A stretch of 64,000 nucleotides of DNA. Source: Burkholderia cenocepacia. GTDB taxonomy: Bacteria > Pseudomonadota > Gammaproteobacteria > Burkholderiales > Burkholderiaceae. The notes below the pieces were generated by a model. It made no database searches and was not told the origin of the DNA. It saw nothing but the letters and a program-made list of their open reading frames with translations. The DNA lies in the NCBI RefSeq assembly GCF_900446215.1, contig NZ_UAQZ01000014.1, forward strand, positions 62,001 to 126,000, read 5' to 3'. The position numbers and the translations under genes are program-made. Shown here piece by piece: positions 1-8,014 of this stretch. Every line of letters starts with the position of its first letter. Position 1 is the stretch's first letter.

Positions 1-1
1 C

Positions 2-262
2 AGCAAGCAGGCACTGAACCTGCTCGTCAACGCGGGCATCCCGACGCGCACGATCGACGCCTATGCGATCCATCACGACAAGTACCTCGTGATCGACGCC
101 GAGCACGTCGAAACGGGGTCGTTCAACTACAGCGCGTCGGCGGCCAGCCGCAATTCCGAGAACGTCGTCGTGGTCTGGAACAATCCGCAACTCGCATCGC
201 GCTACCTCACGCACTGGCAAAGCCGCTTCGACCAAGGCACGCCGTACCGCTCCAGCTACTGA
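2..262 (+). CDS. Phospholipase D-family nuclease (3' end only)
   Basis: The last 86 codons of a gene that begins outside the window, ending in TGA. The visible part holds a complete HKD motif, HHDKYLVIDAEHVETGSFNYS-like in layout: His-x-Lys, then Asp, then Gly-Ser-x-Asn. This is the catalytic signature of phospholipase D/Nuc-type phosphodiesterases, which act on DNA or phospholipids through a phosphohistidine. Having one motif near the C-terminus fits the small Nuc-like endonucleases that dimerise to form the active site, but the missing N-terminus could hold a second motif. Substrate and export cannot be judged from the fragment. Confidence 0.85.
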   Translation, partial: SKQALNLLVNAGIPTRTIDAYAIHHDKYLVIDAEHVETGSFNYSASAASRNSENVVVVWNNPQLASRYLTHWQSRFDQGTPYRSSY

Positions 263-422
263 CGCACGACACGCGCGTTCGCCCGACGCTCGACCGCTCG
301 CATGCACGCTACCGTATTGCGGATGATCGGCGAGCGCGGCGCGATGTTCAATTCGGCCCAATGGCCAGCCTGCCGCCTCGCGAAACGCCCGTCACGCGCG
401 ACACCGCCGCGTTCGAAGGATG

Positions 423-641
423 TCAGGCACCCCGCCCGGTCGCGATGCCGACGTGCGCGCCCGGCACACAGCGATTCGCGTGCCCGTCCGCACTGCTTGC
501 CGAATTCGCCGCGAGACCATGGTCGCCCATCGGCAGCGCACTGCGCACGCAATCGGTACTGAACGTCAGCGTGTTCTGCACCAACGGGTAAAGGAGATAC
601 AGCGCAAACGCGAGATAGCCCGCGTACAGAATTCGAACCAT
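423..641 (-). CDS. Hypothetical small membrane-anchored protein
   Basis: A 72-aa reading frame whose first 25 residues are strongly hydrophobic (YLAFALYLLYPLV), consistent with one membrane segment or an uncleaved signal, followed by a polar tail. It lies in the roughly 640-bp gap between the phospholipase D fragment and the GGDEF gene. The hydrophobic start is what makes it more likely than a chance frame; the ribosome-binding site is weak and the C-terminal half has the Arg/Ala-rich look of shadow frames. No family recognised. Bases 642-905 show no further gene. Confidence 0.35.
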   Translation of the reverse strand: MVRILYAGYLAFALYLLYPLVQNTLTFSTDCVRSALPMGDHGLAANSASSADGHANRCVPGAHVGIATGRGA

Positions 642-905
642 GGTGTGCGATGGGAGATGACGAACGATTGGACTCGTCCTGTTTACGGCAGCGCGACGCG
701 CAAGCTTGAGGTATCGCCGGTCCGATCGCGCATCGCGACGCAACACGGGCCGATGACACCCGCTTCTTGCCGCATCTTCCCTGCGCCTCACGAACCCGAT
801 CGCCGCCGCCGCGGTTTGCAGCGTGGCGATGCATCGCGGAATGCGCGATACTGTTCGACGGACGACCCATGACCGGCCCGACGGCCGGGACAAGAGACAA
901 GGCCC

Positions 906-1877
906 ATGCAAATCGCACCGAAACCGGCCGACGAGGCGACCCGGCTCGATACGCTTCATTCGCTCTCGATCCTCGACACCCCGCCCGAAGAGCGCTTCGA
1001 TCGTCTGACGCGCCTCGCGCGACGACTGTTCGATGTCCCGATCGCCCTCGTCAGTCTCGTCGACGAGAATCGCCAGTGGTTCAAGAGTCGTGCGGGCCTC
1101 GACGCCACGCAGACGCCGCGCGACGTGTCGTTCTGCGCGCACGCGCTGCTCGCGGGCGATACGATGGTGATCCAGGATGCACTGAACGACGATCGCTTCC
1201 ACGACAACCCGCTCGTCACCGGCGCGCCCGGCATCCGCTTCTACGCCGGCCGGCCGCTCACCGCACCGAACGGCGCGCCCATCGGCACGCTGTGCCTGAT
1301 CGATACGCGGCCCCGCTCGCTCGAACCCGACGAACTCGCCCTCCTCGGCGATCTCGCCCACATGACCGAGCGCGAGATCGCCGCGCTGCATTTCGCGACG
1401 ACCGACGAGCTCACGCAGCTCACGAACCGGCGCGGCTTCGAGATTCTCGCCCGCCACGTGCTGCGCCTGTGCGATCGCGTCGGCCGTCACGCCGTGCTGC
1501 TGTTCTTCGACCTGAATGGTTTCAAGGCGATCAACGACCGCTTCGGCCACGCCGAAGGCGATCGCGCGCTCAAGGCGTTCGCCGACACGTTGACGGGCGC
1601 GCTGCGCGACAGCGACGTCATCGCCCGGCTCGGCGGCGACGAGTTCGTCGTGCTGTTGAGCGCCACCGATCCGGCTGATGTCACCGAGCCCGTCGAACGC
1701 GTGACGCAGGCGCTCGCGCAGCGCAACGCAGCCGACGCACGCGGCTACGCGATCCGCTTCAGCGTCGGGCACGTTGCGTACGATCCCGCACGCCATCTCA
1801 CCGTCGCGGACCTGCTCGCATCAGCCGATCGCCGGATGTACGAGCACAAGCAGCGCGACAAGGCGGCCGGCGCGTAA
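906..1877 (+). CDS. GAF-GGDEF diguanylate cyclase
   Basis: This 323-aa protein has an N-terminal GAF sensor domain (about residues 20-160; motif FCAHAL and a conserved GRPL segment) and a C-terminal GGDEF domain (about 165-315). The active-site GGDEF is intact, so it should make cyclic di-GMP from two GTP. An RDSD tetrad lies exactly five residues before GGDEF, the RxxD inhibitory site, so product feedback is expected. There is no membrane segment or EAL domain, so it is a soluble cytoplasmic cyclase. The GAF ligand is unknown. It stands alone, with the phospholipase D gene upstream on the same strand and a convergent gene downstream. Confidence 0.92.
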   Translation: MQIAPKPADEATRLDTLHSLSILDTPPEERFDRLTRLARRLFDVPIALVSLVDENRQWFKSRAGLDATQTPRDVSFCAHALLAGDTMVIQDALNDDRFHDNPLVTGAPGIRFYAGRPLTAPNGAPIGTLCLIDTRPRSLEPDELALLGDLAHMTEREIAALHFATTDELTQLTNRRGFEILARHVLRLCDRVGRHAVLLFFDLNGFKAINDRFGHAEGDRALKAFADTLTGALRDSDVIARLGGDEFVVLLSATDPADVTEPVERVTQALAQRNAADARGYAIRFSVGHVAYDPARHLTVADLLASADRRMYEHKQRDKAAGA

Positions 1878-1954
1878 CCGCGGACGAGTCGGCAGGCGCG
1901 ACGGGATCAAACCGCCGCGCGGCCGCTTCTCCGCGGTCGTGCCAAGACGTCGGT

Positions 1955-2428
1955 TCAACTGCCGCAGGGCGGCGCGCTGGCCATCGCGTCCGCGATCTGC
2001 TCGGGTGTCAGATCGCGCTGATGCGTCGCCAGCGACCAGCGATGCCCGAACGGATCCTCGACCTGCCCGTAACGATCGCCCCAGAACATGTCGGCGGCCG
2101 GCATCGTCACCGTCGCGCCGGCCGCGACCGCCTTCGCGATCGCCGCATCGGTGTCCGGCACGTACAGATGCAGGCAGACCGGCGTGCCTTTCAGCGCCTT
2201 CGGCCCCAGCGCACCGTGCTCGGGCATTTCATCCACCAGCATCAGCGTCGAATCGCCAATCGCGAGGCACGCATGCGCGAGCCGGCCGTCTGGCATCGCG
2301 AGGCGAAACTGTTCGGTCGCATTGAATGCGCGCTTGTAGAAATCGATCGCTGCGGTGGCGCCCGCACAGATCAGATGCGGGGTCAGCGTGCGCATCCCTT
2401 CCGGGATCGGCTTGACGGACGTGGGCAT
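1955..2428 (-). CDS. VOC (glyoxalase/PhnB-like) family protein
   Basis: A 157-aa protein with the paired beta-alpha-beta repeats of the vicinal oxygen chelate fold. The start (TPHLICAGATAAIDFYKRAF) and the end (WGDRYGQVEDPFGHRW) are typical of the PhnB/YdhR-like branch that is often annotated as a bleomycin-resistance or glyoxalase relative. The start ATG has a good ribosome-binding site (GGAG, about 8 bases upstream). Enzymes of this fold use a metal to act on vicinal oxygen groups; the substrate here cannot be inferred. It is monocistronic and convergent with the GGDEF gene. Confidence 0.85.
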   Translation of the reverse strand: MPTSVKPIPEGMRTLTPHLICAGATAAIDFYKRAFNATEQFRLAMPDGRLAHACLAIGDSTLMLVDEMPEHGALGPKALKGTPVCLHLYVPDTDAAIAKAVAAGATVTMPAADMFWGDRYGQVEDPFGHRWSLATHQRDLTPEQIADAMASAPPCGS

Positions 2429-2587
2429 GGTGTCGCTCCTTCAGTCGGTTGTCGTATCGAAAATCGGGACGGACGCGCGATGCGCACGCCTCCGATGCTA
2501 CGACGGACGACGCCGACGAAAATCGACACGGCGCCCAGGATTTTTTTGCTTGCTGACGGACGGGAGCACAGGACGCCGCGTCAGGCG

Positions 2588-2821
2588 TCATCGGCCCGTT
2601 CGATCGGCCGGCTCGCCCGGCTGGCCGAATCGACGGCGGCACGCCTCCAGCAACTCGGCCACCGCGTCGAGCGGAAGATCGGCAAACCGTGCGATCGGCA
2701 GCATCACGCCAGCCGGCACCTTCGCGCGCGCCGAATGCGCGGAGAATTGATAGCCGATGTAATGATTACCGGCGACGCTGGTGACCCGGAATGCCGTGAC
2801 GTCGCGCCACGGCGCCGACAC
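2588..2821 (-). CDS. Hypothetical protein
   Basis: A 77-aa frame with a GTG start three bases after the stop of the lipoprotein gene just upstream, so it would be translationally coupled to it. The N-terminal half reads like a small beta-rich domain (AFRVTSVAGNHYIGYQ) and the C-terminal half like an amphipathic helix ending in Arg/Pro-rich residues. No family recognised and no independent ribosome-binding site seen. It may be a real small gene or a chance frame. Confidence 0.4.
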   Translation of the reverse strand: MSAPWRDVTAFRVTSVAGNHYIGYQFSAHSARAKVPAGVMLPIARFADLPLDAVAELLEACRRRFGQPGEPADRTGR

Positions 2822-2824
2822 CGG

Positions 2825-3073
2825 TCAGTTGCATACCTTGACGGTACCGTTGGTCGTGCATTGGCCCATCGCCCAATGGCTCTGCCCCGCCAGATGAGGC
2901 GCGACGCCGATGCCGCGAATCGGCGCGGCCGGCGGAGACGATGCAGGAACGGTCGCCGACGCGGTCTCGGGTGACGGTTGCACGGGCGCAGGCCCGGATG
3001 CGGTCTGGCAGGCGGCAAGCGCCAGACACAGCGCGACGGCCAGCGGGACGATGGCGGATCTGGACAGGGTCAT
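2825..3073 (-). CDS. Small lipoprotein
   Basis: An 82-aa protein. I chose the ATG at 3073 because it places a textbook type II signal at the N-terminus: charged MTLSR, a hydrophobic core, then LALAAC, the lipobox with Cys22 as lipidation site. A Pro/Ala/Ser-rich linker follows (residues 25-55), then a short C-terminal region with two cysteines (QCTTNG and VCN) that could form a disulfide in the periplasm. A longer frame upstream lacks a signal. Function unknown. Confidence 0.7.
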   Translation of the reverse strand: MTLSRSAIVPLAVALCLALAACQTASGPAPVQPSPETASATVPASSPPAAPIRGIGVAPHLAGQSHWAMGQCTTNGTVKVCN

Positions 3074-3113
3074 GAGCGCGCTCGCATGATGCGTTCTGGA
3101 TACCGGCCCGCAG

Positions 3114-3422
3114 TCAGATCTGCGGCAGATCGCGCAACGTGCGCGACTCGCTCGTGGCATCGATGTCGAGTTCGATGCCTTCCGATGCATCGCGATACAG
3201 CACGCGTTTCAGCCTGGGCCCGGTTGCGGTGGCATCCGTTGCCGAGAAGATCGCGCGGACATCGTTACCGGACGCGAGCGCGCGCGCCACGTCGGCCACC
3301 GGAGCCTCGCTGGGCGTCGACGCCCACGAGCGATCGGCCGGGTTCACGGCCGCCCAGCGCACGTGCGTCACGCGCGCGCTGAGCGGATCGATTCGGACAC
3401 CATTCACCGCAAACGTCGACAT
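3114..3422 (-). CDS. Hypothetical protein, DUF3892-like small protein
   Basis: A 102-aa protein starting at the ATG at 3422, which has a strong ribosome-binding site (AAAGGAGA, seven bases upstream); a longer in-frame start upstream has none. The sequence opens with MSTFAVNGVRIDP and contains a VTHVRW strand and a block on 'VADVARALASGNDVRAIF', features of small acidic Burkholderia proteins of unknown role. The DUF3892 comparison is from the general pattern only. No membrane segment or signal. Confidence 0.6.
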   Translation of the reverse strand: MSTFAVNGVRIDPLSARVTHVRWAAVNPADRSWASTPSEAPVADVARALASGNDVRAIFSATDATATGPRLKRVLYRDASEGIELDIDATSESRTLRDLPQI

Positions 3423-3605
3423 CGGCCTCTCCTTTGAATTTTTGCGGCTCGTCGCATGCATCCGGCCGACTGTGAACGGCCCGGATCCCGCCTGCGCAGC
3501 CAGCACGGCCTGCGATCATGTGCGCTGCGCCGGCCGACGCGATTTTCGATGATACATTGGGACGCTTTGCAACCGTCAACAGACAATCGTGTACGGGAGA
3601 AACAC

Positions 3606-4349
3606 ATGAGCGACGCCTGGGGAACCTTCCCTGCCAGAATGGGCGACCATCAGGCTTTCATCAGCTTCAACCACGGCTTCGCGGAAATCGCCGAAGGCGA
3701 TCCGCGCACGTCGCTGCTCAGCGTGCGCGTCCCCTTTGCGCATCCGTCGCCCGAAGGTTTGCCGACCGGCGACGAATTCGCCGATCTCGCGAAGATCGAG
3801 GATCTGCTCGACGCCGCGATCACCGCGAAAGGCGGCGTGCAGGTCGGCCGCATCACCGTCGACGGCAACCGGGATTTTCTGTTCTACGTACCGTTCGACG
3901 AAGAGGCCGCCGCGGAGATCGTCGACTCGCTGGCCGACCAGACGGCCTATGCGCTTCAGTACGCGCATCAGGACGATCCCGACAAGACGACCTACTGGCA
4001 GACGCTCTACCCGACCGACGACGACTGGCAGATCATGCGCGACATGCGCACGCTGGATGCGCTGCGGCAGCAAGGCGACGTGCCCGACGTGAGCCGGCGC
4101 GTGATGCACTGGGCGTATTTCCCCGACCCGAGCGACGCGCATCAGTTCGCGGACTGGGCCGAAGCGAAAGGCTATCCGGTCGAATCGGTCGCGCCGACCG
4201 AAGACGGCAAGTCGGCGGTACGGTTTTCGCACGAAGGCACGATGACGCTCGCCGACATCACGCACCACACGATCGCGCTCAATCGCGAGGTGCGCGCACT
4301 CGGCGGGGACTACGACGGATGGGAAACCAGCGTCGAACAGGCGGGCTGA
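3606..4349 (+). CDS. DUF695 and RraB-like domain protein
   Basis: A 247-aa soluble protein. The N-terminal half (WGTFPARMGDHQAFISFN) resembles DUF695, and the C-terminal third (PDPSDAHQFADWAEAKGY, followed by the helix with HHTIALNREV) resembles RraB, a regulator of ribonuclease E. This two-domain layout is widespread in proteobacteria, but the partner and function are not established. The start ATG at 3606 follows a GGGAGA ribosome-binding site; the frame remains open further upstream without one. Acidic composition overall. Confidence 0.8.
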   Translation: MSDAWGTFPARMGDHQAFISFNHGFAEIAEGDPRTSLLSVRVPFAHPSPEGLPTGDEFADLAKIEDLLDAAITAKGGVQVGRITVDGNRDFLFYVPFDEEAAAEIVDSLADQTAYALQYAHQDDPDKTTYWQTLYPTDDDWQIMRDMRTLDALRQQGDVPDVSRRVMHWAYFPDPSDAHQFADWAEAKGYPVESVAPTEDGKSAVRFSHEGTMTLADITHHTIALNREVRALGGDYDGWETSVEQAG

Positions 4350-4410
4350 GCGGAGCGCCATGCCCGCGGCGCGTGATGTGACGTAATGTGACGTCACACG
4401 CCATCTGACG

Positions 4411-4653
4411 CAAAAAACATCCCGGCAGCGTGGTTGCGCGCCGCCGGGATCAAGGCATCGCCGGCAAAAACCGGCGATGGGCCTGAGGGTTCGCTCAGGC
4501 ACGAGGAAAGCGATGCGTACGGATCAGGCGAACGGATGTCGGGGTGCGAACGAGTGCCGTTGCGCCGCCCGCCGGACGCCTGTCCGGTTCCGCCGACGCA
4601 ACCTTCCGGCGTCGGGGGGCAAAAAGCCCCCGCTCCTGCGCGAGCGAGCGGGG
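4411..4653 (-). ncRNA. Candidate small-RNA element, copy A (two terminator hairpins)
   Basis: This intergenic block holds, read on the minus strand, a GC-rich hairpin followed by a T run at about 4621-4653, a GGCGGAA-CGGACAGG segment, the 9-mer CCTCGTGCC (4498-4506), a perfect 9-bp stem-loop CATCGCCGG/CCGGCGATG (4456-4479), and a final terminator hairpin ATCCCGGC/GCCGGGAT with TTTTTT (4411-4450). The same order of parts recurs at 7009-7260. Twin terminators without a coding frame suggest one or two short minus-strand transcripts. The promoter is not clear. It could instead be a REP-like transcription stop. Confidence 0.35.
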
Positions 4654-5132
4654 AAATGGTTGACCGGGCCGGGGAAGAACGGTCAACCGGTCAAATTGTG
4701 ATCGCGGGCCGTGCGACGGTCTGTGCGGCAACTCACCCTTTAGTAACAATGTGATGGCGACCGGCATGCGCGCGTACCGGCGAATATCGTCACGATTCAA
4801 GCGCCGCGCGCGGCTTGCCGGCTTCGCCGACGAGGAACCGGCCGACAGCTTCTTCGCAGCTGCCGCTGTCGTACCGCATCGGAGTACAACCTGTCAGGCC
4901 GGCAACAGTCGTCATTGCGCCGGCGTCGACAGCGTTCGTTTTTTCATTTCGGTGTTTTATTTTGTTTTAATTCAAGTGGAATTTTCAGCCCGGGGCGCAG
5001 TTTCCGGTAAGTCTCGGGTATTGTCAAAGCAGGATTATTCTATTTTTTTATGCGCGATGATTTTCGCCTCACTTTTTTCGTGCGGAATTTCGCGCCTACA
5101 ATGATCTGCGTCACGAAAACGCGATTTCTTCG
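4654..5132. other. Intergenic region with AT-rich segment, no gene seen
   Basis: No convincing coding frame on either strand. The right half (about 4925-5120) is strikingly AT-rich for this genome, with several runs of T and the promoter-like hexamer TACAAT near 5097. It lies downstream of the ends of two convergent genes, so it is not an obvious promoter region for either. It may be a remnant of transferred DNA or hold an untranslated RNA start. Confidence 0.4.
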
Positions 5133-5528
5133 CTACAGCGAACCAGTGGAAAACCAGTCGGCAACCATATCGATCCAGTCGAGATTGCTGACGATTTCAA
5201 TGGCGGCGTCGCCGACCATTGCGGCTGTCGACACATCTGCGGTCACCACGCCGGTTGCCACCGCGCTCGCCTTCGCAATTCCGGTCGATGCGACGGGCCC
5301 GGGATCGGCAAGCCGCTCCAGCCACTCGACGATATTGGCGCGTGCGTCTTCCTCATCCGTGAAATCATTTCGCGCCAGGAACCGATCGAACACGATCCAC
5401 CCGAGCGTCTTGTTTCGCTCCTCGGATTCGAGTTGCCGGTCGACGACGGCGACACGGCCGGACTCCGTGATGTCGAGCGTTGCGGTGAAACGGTAATCGA
5501 GATATTCGATCTCGAGTTTCGACGACAT
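5133..5528 (-). CDS. Hypothetical protein
   Basis: A 131-aa protein. The ATG at 5528 is preferred to a TTG five codons upstream because the GGAGAA ribosome-binding site lies between them, eight bases before the ATG. The first 75 residues are a polar alpha/beta region (KLEIEYLDYRFTATLDI, then a helix with DRFLARNDF); the last 55 alternate small and hydrophobic residues, with VVTADVSTAAMVGDAAIEIV like a membrane-active or packing helix. It resembles no family I can name. The flanking DNA is AT-rich, so lateral acquisition is possible. Confidence 0.6.
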   Translation of the reverse strand: MSSKLEIEYLDYRFTATLDITESGRVAVVDRQLESEERNKTLGWIVFDRFLARNDFTDEEDARANIVEWLERLADPGPVASTGIAKASAVATGVVTADVSTAAMVGDAAIEIVSNLDWIDMVADWFSTGSL

Positions 5529-5829
5529 GGCTTCTCCGCTCAATCTGCCCTCTCGATTTCGATGATGCCCGGCGCGTCACGTGCTTTGCGACACAATGTG
5601 AAGCTTGCGTGAATTTCGCGCAGCGCATCATTTTCGCTGGCAGTATCGCGATATTCTCGCGACCTGTCGATATGGACCATCCACGTATGGCCGCCCAGAT
5701 GCTTTTTTGCCGTGCCGGTTGGGTCGTCAAGCGCTCCGTTTTCCTGTTTCCGGTATCGACCTGCTCCGCAGCCGCAATCGCGCTGCTAAACTCGGATCAC
5801 AAAGACCGCTTGCGCCACCAGAGGAAATA
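5529..5829. other. Divergent intergenic region
   Basis: This 301-bp stretch separates two divergent genes and should contain both promoters. The visible elements are the ribosome-binding sites at either edge (GGAGAA for the leftward gene, GAGGA for the rightward gene) and a pair of TCGCGA hexamers spaced by five bases (5646-5662). No clean sigma-70 hexamer pair was found. Confidence 0.3.
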
Positions 5830-6294
5830 ATGACGCTCGCTCACGCACGACAAAGCGGCGTAGATGTCTGGATCGTCCAGCTTCCCGGGCACGCGCCCTA
5901 TGCCTATACGCACCTCAAGCGGGTATTCGCGTCCGACGACTCGCGGCATCGGGTCGTGACGATCGACCTGAAGAAGCTGCTGGCCTGCGCCGACCGCGAC
6001 ACCACGGACTATGTGCTGCCATCGGTTCAGTACTGGGCGCCCGGAAAAGCCGCGGGCATTCGCGAATTTCTCGATCCGGACCGGGACCGGATTCCGGACA
6101 TGCCATTCATCACGTTTCGCGAGACGAGAACACGAACGTTGCTCGGCCTTCCCGGCCTGTCGAAAGTCGGCGTCGCATCGTTCCGTAACGGCCAGCATCG
6201 TGCGCGCTATCTCGCGTATGCCGGTGCGACCACCTTGCCCGTCGAAATCCACGAGACCGAAGCCGATTTGCTTGTGCGGTATTGCGGCGAATGA
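5830..6294 (+). CDS. ParB/sulfiredoxin-like fold protein, fertility-inhibition-like
   Basis: A 154-aa soluble protein; the ATG at 5830 follows a GAGGAAATA ribosome-binding site. Near the C-terminus it has FRNGQHRARYLAYAG followed by a TTLPVE strand. This is the glycine-x-His-Arg turn and following strand typical of the ParB N-terminal/sulfiredoxin fold. Short stand-alone proteins of this type in proteobacteria are sometimes labelled plasmid fertility inhibition factors, which block conjugal DNA export. That label is my recollection of annotation practice, not shown by the sequence. No plasmid genes lie nearby. Confidence 0.6.
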   Translation: MTLAHARQSGVDVWIVQLPGHAPYAYTHLKRVFASDDSRHRVVTIDLKKLLACADRDTTDYVLPSVQYWAPGKAAGIREFLDPDRDRIPDMPFITFRETRTRTLLGLPGLSKVGVASFRNGQHRARYLAYAGATTLPVEIHETEADLLVRYCGE

Positions 6295-6379
6295 CGCCAG
6301 GCTGTCGCCCGATGTGAATGCATCGTGGCCAAGCGCGCTTGCACTCGCGCGCGGCCGCTCGCGTCGACGCCGACAAGCC

Positions 6380-6895
6380 TCACGCCTGGATCGCGTAAAT
6401 CCGGTCGGTGACTTCCGTCTGGCCGATGCGACTCGTTTCGACATCGATCCATTGCCAGCCGTTGTGCTCGTAGAATCCGATCGCACGCACGCTGCCGTCC
6501 AGCACCTGCAGATGGACCTTGTCCACGCCGATCGACCGGGCCCACGCGCGAACGGCTTCGATCATGCGCTTGCCCGTGCCGCCGCCGTGATGCGCAGGAT
6601 GGACGTGCAGGCAATCGAGCAACACGCCACGCGCCGGATCGACGGGGCGCTCGGCACTGACGAAGCCGACGGGCTCGCCGTTCGCCTCGGCAATCAGCAC
6701 AAGGCCCCACTCGTTCTCGTTGCGGTCGAGATACTTGCGCCATCGGACCGCGTGCTCCGTCGGTACCTCGTCGGACAGATAGCCGGCCGGAAGGATGTGG
6801 CTATAGGCGGTTTGCCAGCTCAGCGTATGCAGGCGAGCGATGTGATTCGCGTCGTGCGGCGTCGCGGCGCGCAGTGTGGTCCGTGTGTCCGGCAT
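6380..6895 (-). CDS. GNAT-family N-acetyltransferase
   Basis: A 171-aa acetyltransferase. The ATG at 6895 has AAGGAG eight to nine bases upstream; an earlier TTG would abut the ribosome-binding site and is rejected. Features of the GNAT fold are visible in order: an N-terminal RAATPHDANHIARLH segment, a central strand LDCLHVHPAHHGGGTGKRM that carries the acetyl-CoA pyrophosphate loop (motif A), and a C-terminal AIGFYEHNGW (motif B). It should transfer an acetyl group to an amine; whether the acceptor is a small molecule or a protein is unknown. Monocistronic. Confidence 0.88.
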   Translation of the reverse strand: MPDTRTTLRAATPHDANHIARLHTLSWQTAYSHILPAGYLSDEVPTEHAVRWRKYLDRNENEWGLVLIAEANGEPVGFVSAERPVDPARGVLLDCLHVHPAHHGGGTGKRMIEAVRAWARSIGVDKVHLQVLDGSVRAIGFYEHNGWQWIDVETSRIGQTEVTDRIYAIQA

Positions 6896-7008
6896 CGGTA
6901 GCAACTCCTTCTGCTGTTCGCTTGATCGGCATGCGTCGTCGCAAAATATACCGTGCTTTGTGAAATGCCTTTCGCCGGGTTCGTTGTCGGGGCGCCGGCA
7001 CTGCGGGC

Positions 7009-7260
7009 AAAAAAAATCCCGACACCGTCATCGGTCATCGGGATCGAACGGCCCTGCAAAGCATGAGGGCACGAGGAAGGTCACACATTACACGCATGTA
7101 AGACTGTTGCGCTTTGTCGGTTTGCGCCAAGCCCCTGTCCTATTCCGCCAATCAGCTGGTTATGAGCGGCCGTAAACGAAAAAAGCCTGCTCGCGTGTGG
7201 CGCGAGCAGGCAAGAAAACGGATCAGCATTCGAGGCACGAGGGCTGTCCAGGAAAGATAA
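7009..7260 (-). ncRNA. Candidate small-RNA element, copy B (two terminator hairpins)
   Basis: Read on the minus strand, this block holds CCTCGTGCC (7234-7242), an 11-bp perfect hairpin GCCTGCTCGCG/CGCGAGCAGGC followed by TTTTTT (7178-7212), GGCGGAATAGGACAGG, a TTACA-N4-TGTAA dyad (7088-7101), a second CCTCGTGCC (7068-7076), and a hairpin ATCCCGA/TCGGGAT followed by eight Ts (7009-7044). This is the order of parts seen in copy A near 4.4-4.65 kb. Two 9-mer-plus-terminator units in tandem suggest two short related RNAs. No coding frame fits. Confidence 0.4.
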
Positions 7261-7416
7261 CGGCACGGCGCGCGGGAACCTTAGAGGGGAAAGCTAGCGT
7301 CGCAGGCAAAGTGGCGTGAACGTTGTTGGCGCAACGACACGGGAACACGATACGAAGCAGGCTGGGGCGTCGCCATCTCCGTCATCCACGTCGGCGATGC
7401 CGGACAAGCGGTGCCG

Positions 7417-7665
7417 TCAGTCGATACCCCGTTGCGCGTTGCGCAACGATTGCACGAGCGCGCGCCCGATTTCGATACCTGCCCGCGTCGCCTCGTCCGA
7501 GGTCTCATATTCGGTAGCGAAGTCATATCGCCGGGGCGATTCGATTCCGTCTTTGCGAACCCGCACGTTCGCCATCCACGTGCTGCCGGGTGCCGGCTGC
7601 ACGGACTCGACGATGATTTCGTAACCGTCGAATACATCGCGATGGCATTCGATTCTTTTGTGCAT
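7417..7665 (-). CDS. Hypothetical protein, small conserved Burkholderia type
   Basis: An 82-aa protein with a natural-looking sequence: after a short leader it has FDGYEIIVESVQPAPGS, a WMANVRVRKDG strand pair, and an amphipathic C-terminal helix (SDEATRAGIEIGRALVQSL). The layout, beta hairpins followed by one helix, matches small stress-associated or unknown-function proteins common in Burkholderia. The ATG at 7665 follows a GAGGGG ribosome-binding site. No cysteine pairs, signal or membrane segment. Function unknown. Confidence 0.65.
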   Translation of the reverse strand: MHKRIECHRDVFDGYEIIVESVQPAPGSTWMANVRVRKDGIESPRRYDFATEYETSDEATRAGIEIGRALVQSLRNAQRGID

Positions 7666-7837
7666 ACGGTGCCCCTCACATGCGCCTGATGTTGCTGCCG
7701 CGCAAGCGCGCTTTACGCAATCGTTCTTTTGGAGAACGAGGCCGAAATGGCATCGTGGTCGATTCGTTGAATACGGGATGCTACTTCGTTAAAGACGCCG
7801 TGACCAAGACACACATTGGCTGTGTCCGAACGCCAGA

Positions 7838-7876
7838 AAGCAAAAAGCCCGGCTCAACGAACCGGGCTTTTTGCTT
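7838..7876. terminator. Bidirectional Rho-independent terminator after tRNA-His
   Basis: A perfect 15-bp inverted repeat, AAGCAAAAAGCCCGG and its complement around a 9-base loop, with T runs on both strands. It lies nine bases beyond the 3' end of the minus-strand tRNA-His and would end that transcript. Confidence 0.85.
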
Positions 7877-7884
7877 GAATTTGT

Positions 7885-7961
7885 TGGGGTGGCTGATGGG
7901 ACTCGAACCCACGACGACAGGAATCACAATCCTGGACTCTACCAACTGAGCTACAGCCACC
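7885..7961 (-). tRNA. tRNA-His (GTG)
   Basis: A cloverleaf on the minus strand with acceptor stem GTGGCTG/CAGCCAC, anticodon GTG in the loop ATTGTGATT, a TTCGAGTC T-loop and an encoded CCA. The extra G at position -1 (base 7961) opposite discriminator C is the identity element of tRNA-His. Confidence 0.97.
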
Positions 7962-8014
7962 ACTGATATTGCTTGCTTCGTTTCGCTGTTTTGTTTCAGC
8001 AGCGAAGAACAAGA

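Noticed and set aside
423..1796. A 457-codon open frame opposite the GGDEF gene
   Set aside because: Arg/Ala/Glu-rich shadow caused by the GC bias; only its last 72 codons (past the GGDEF gene) could be real.
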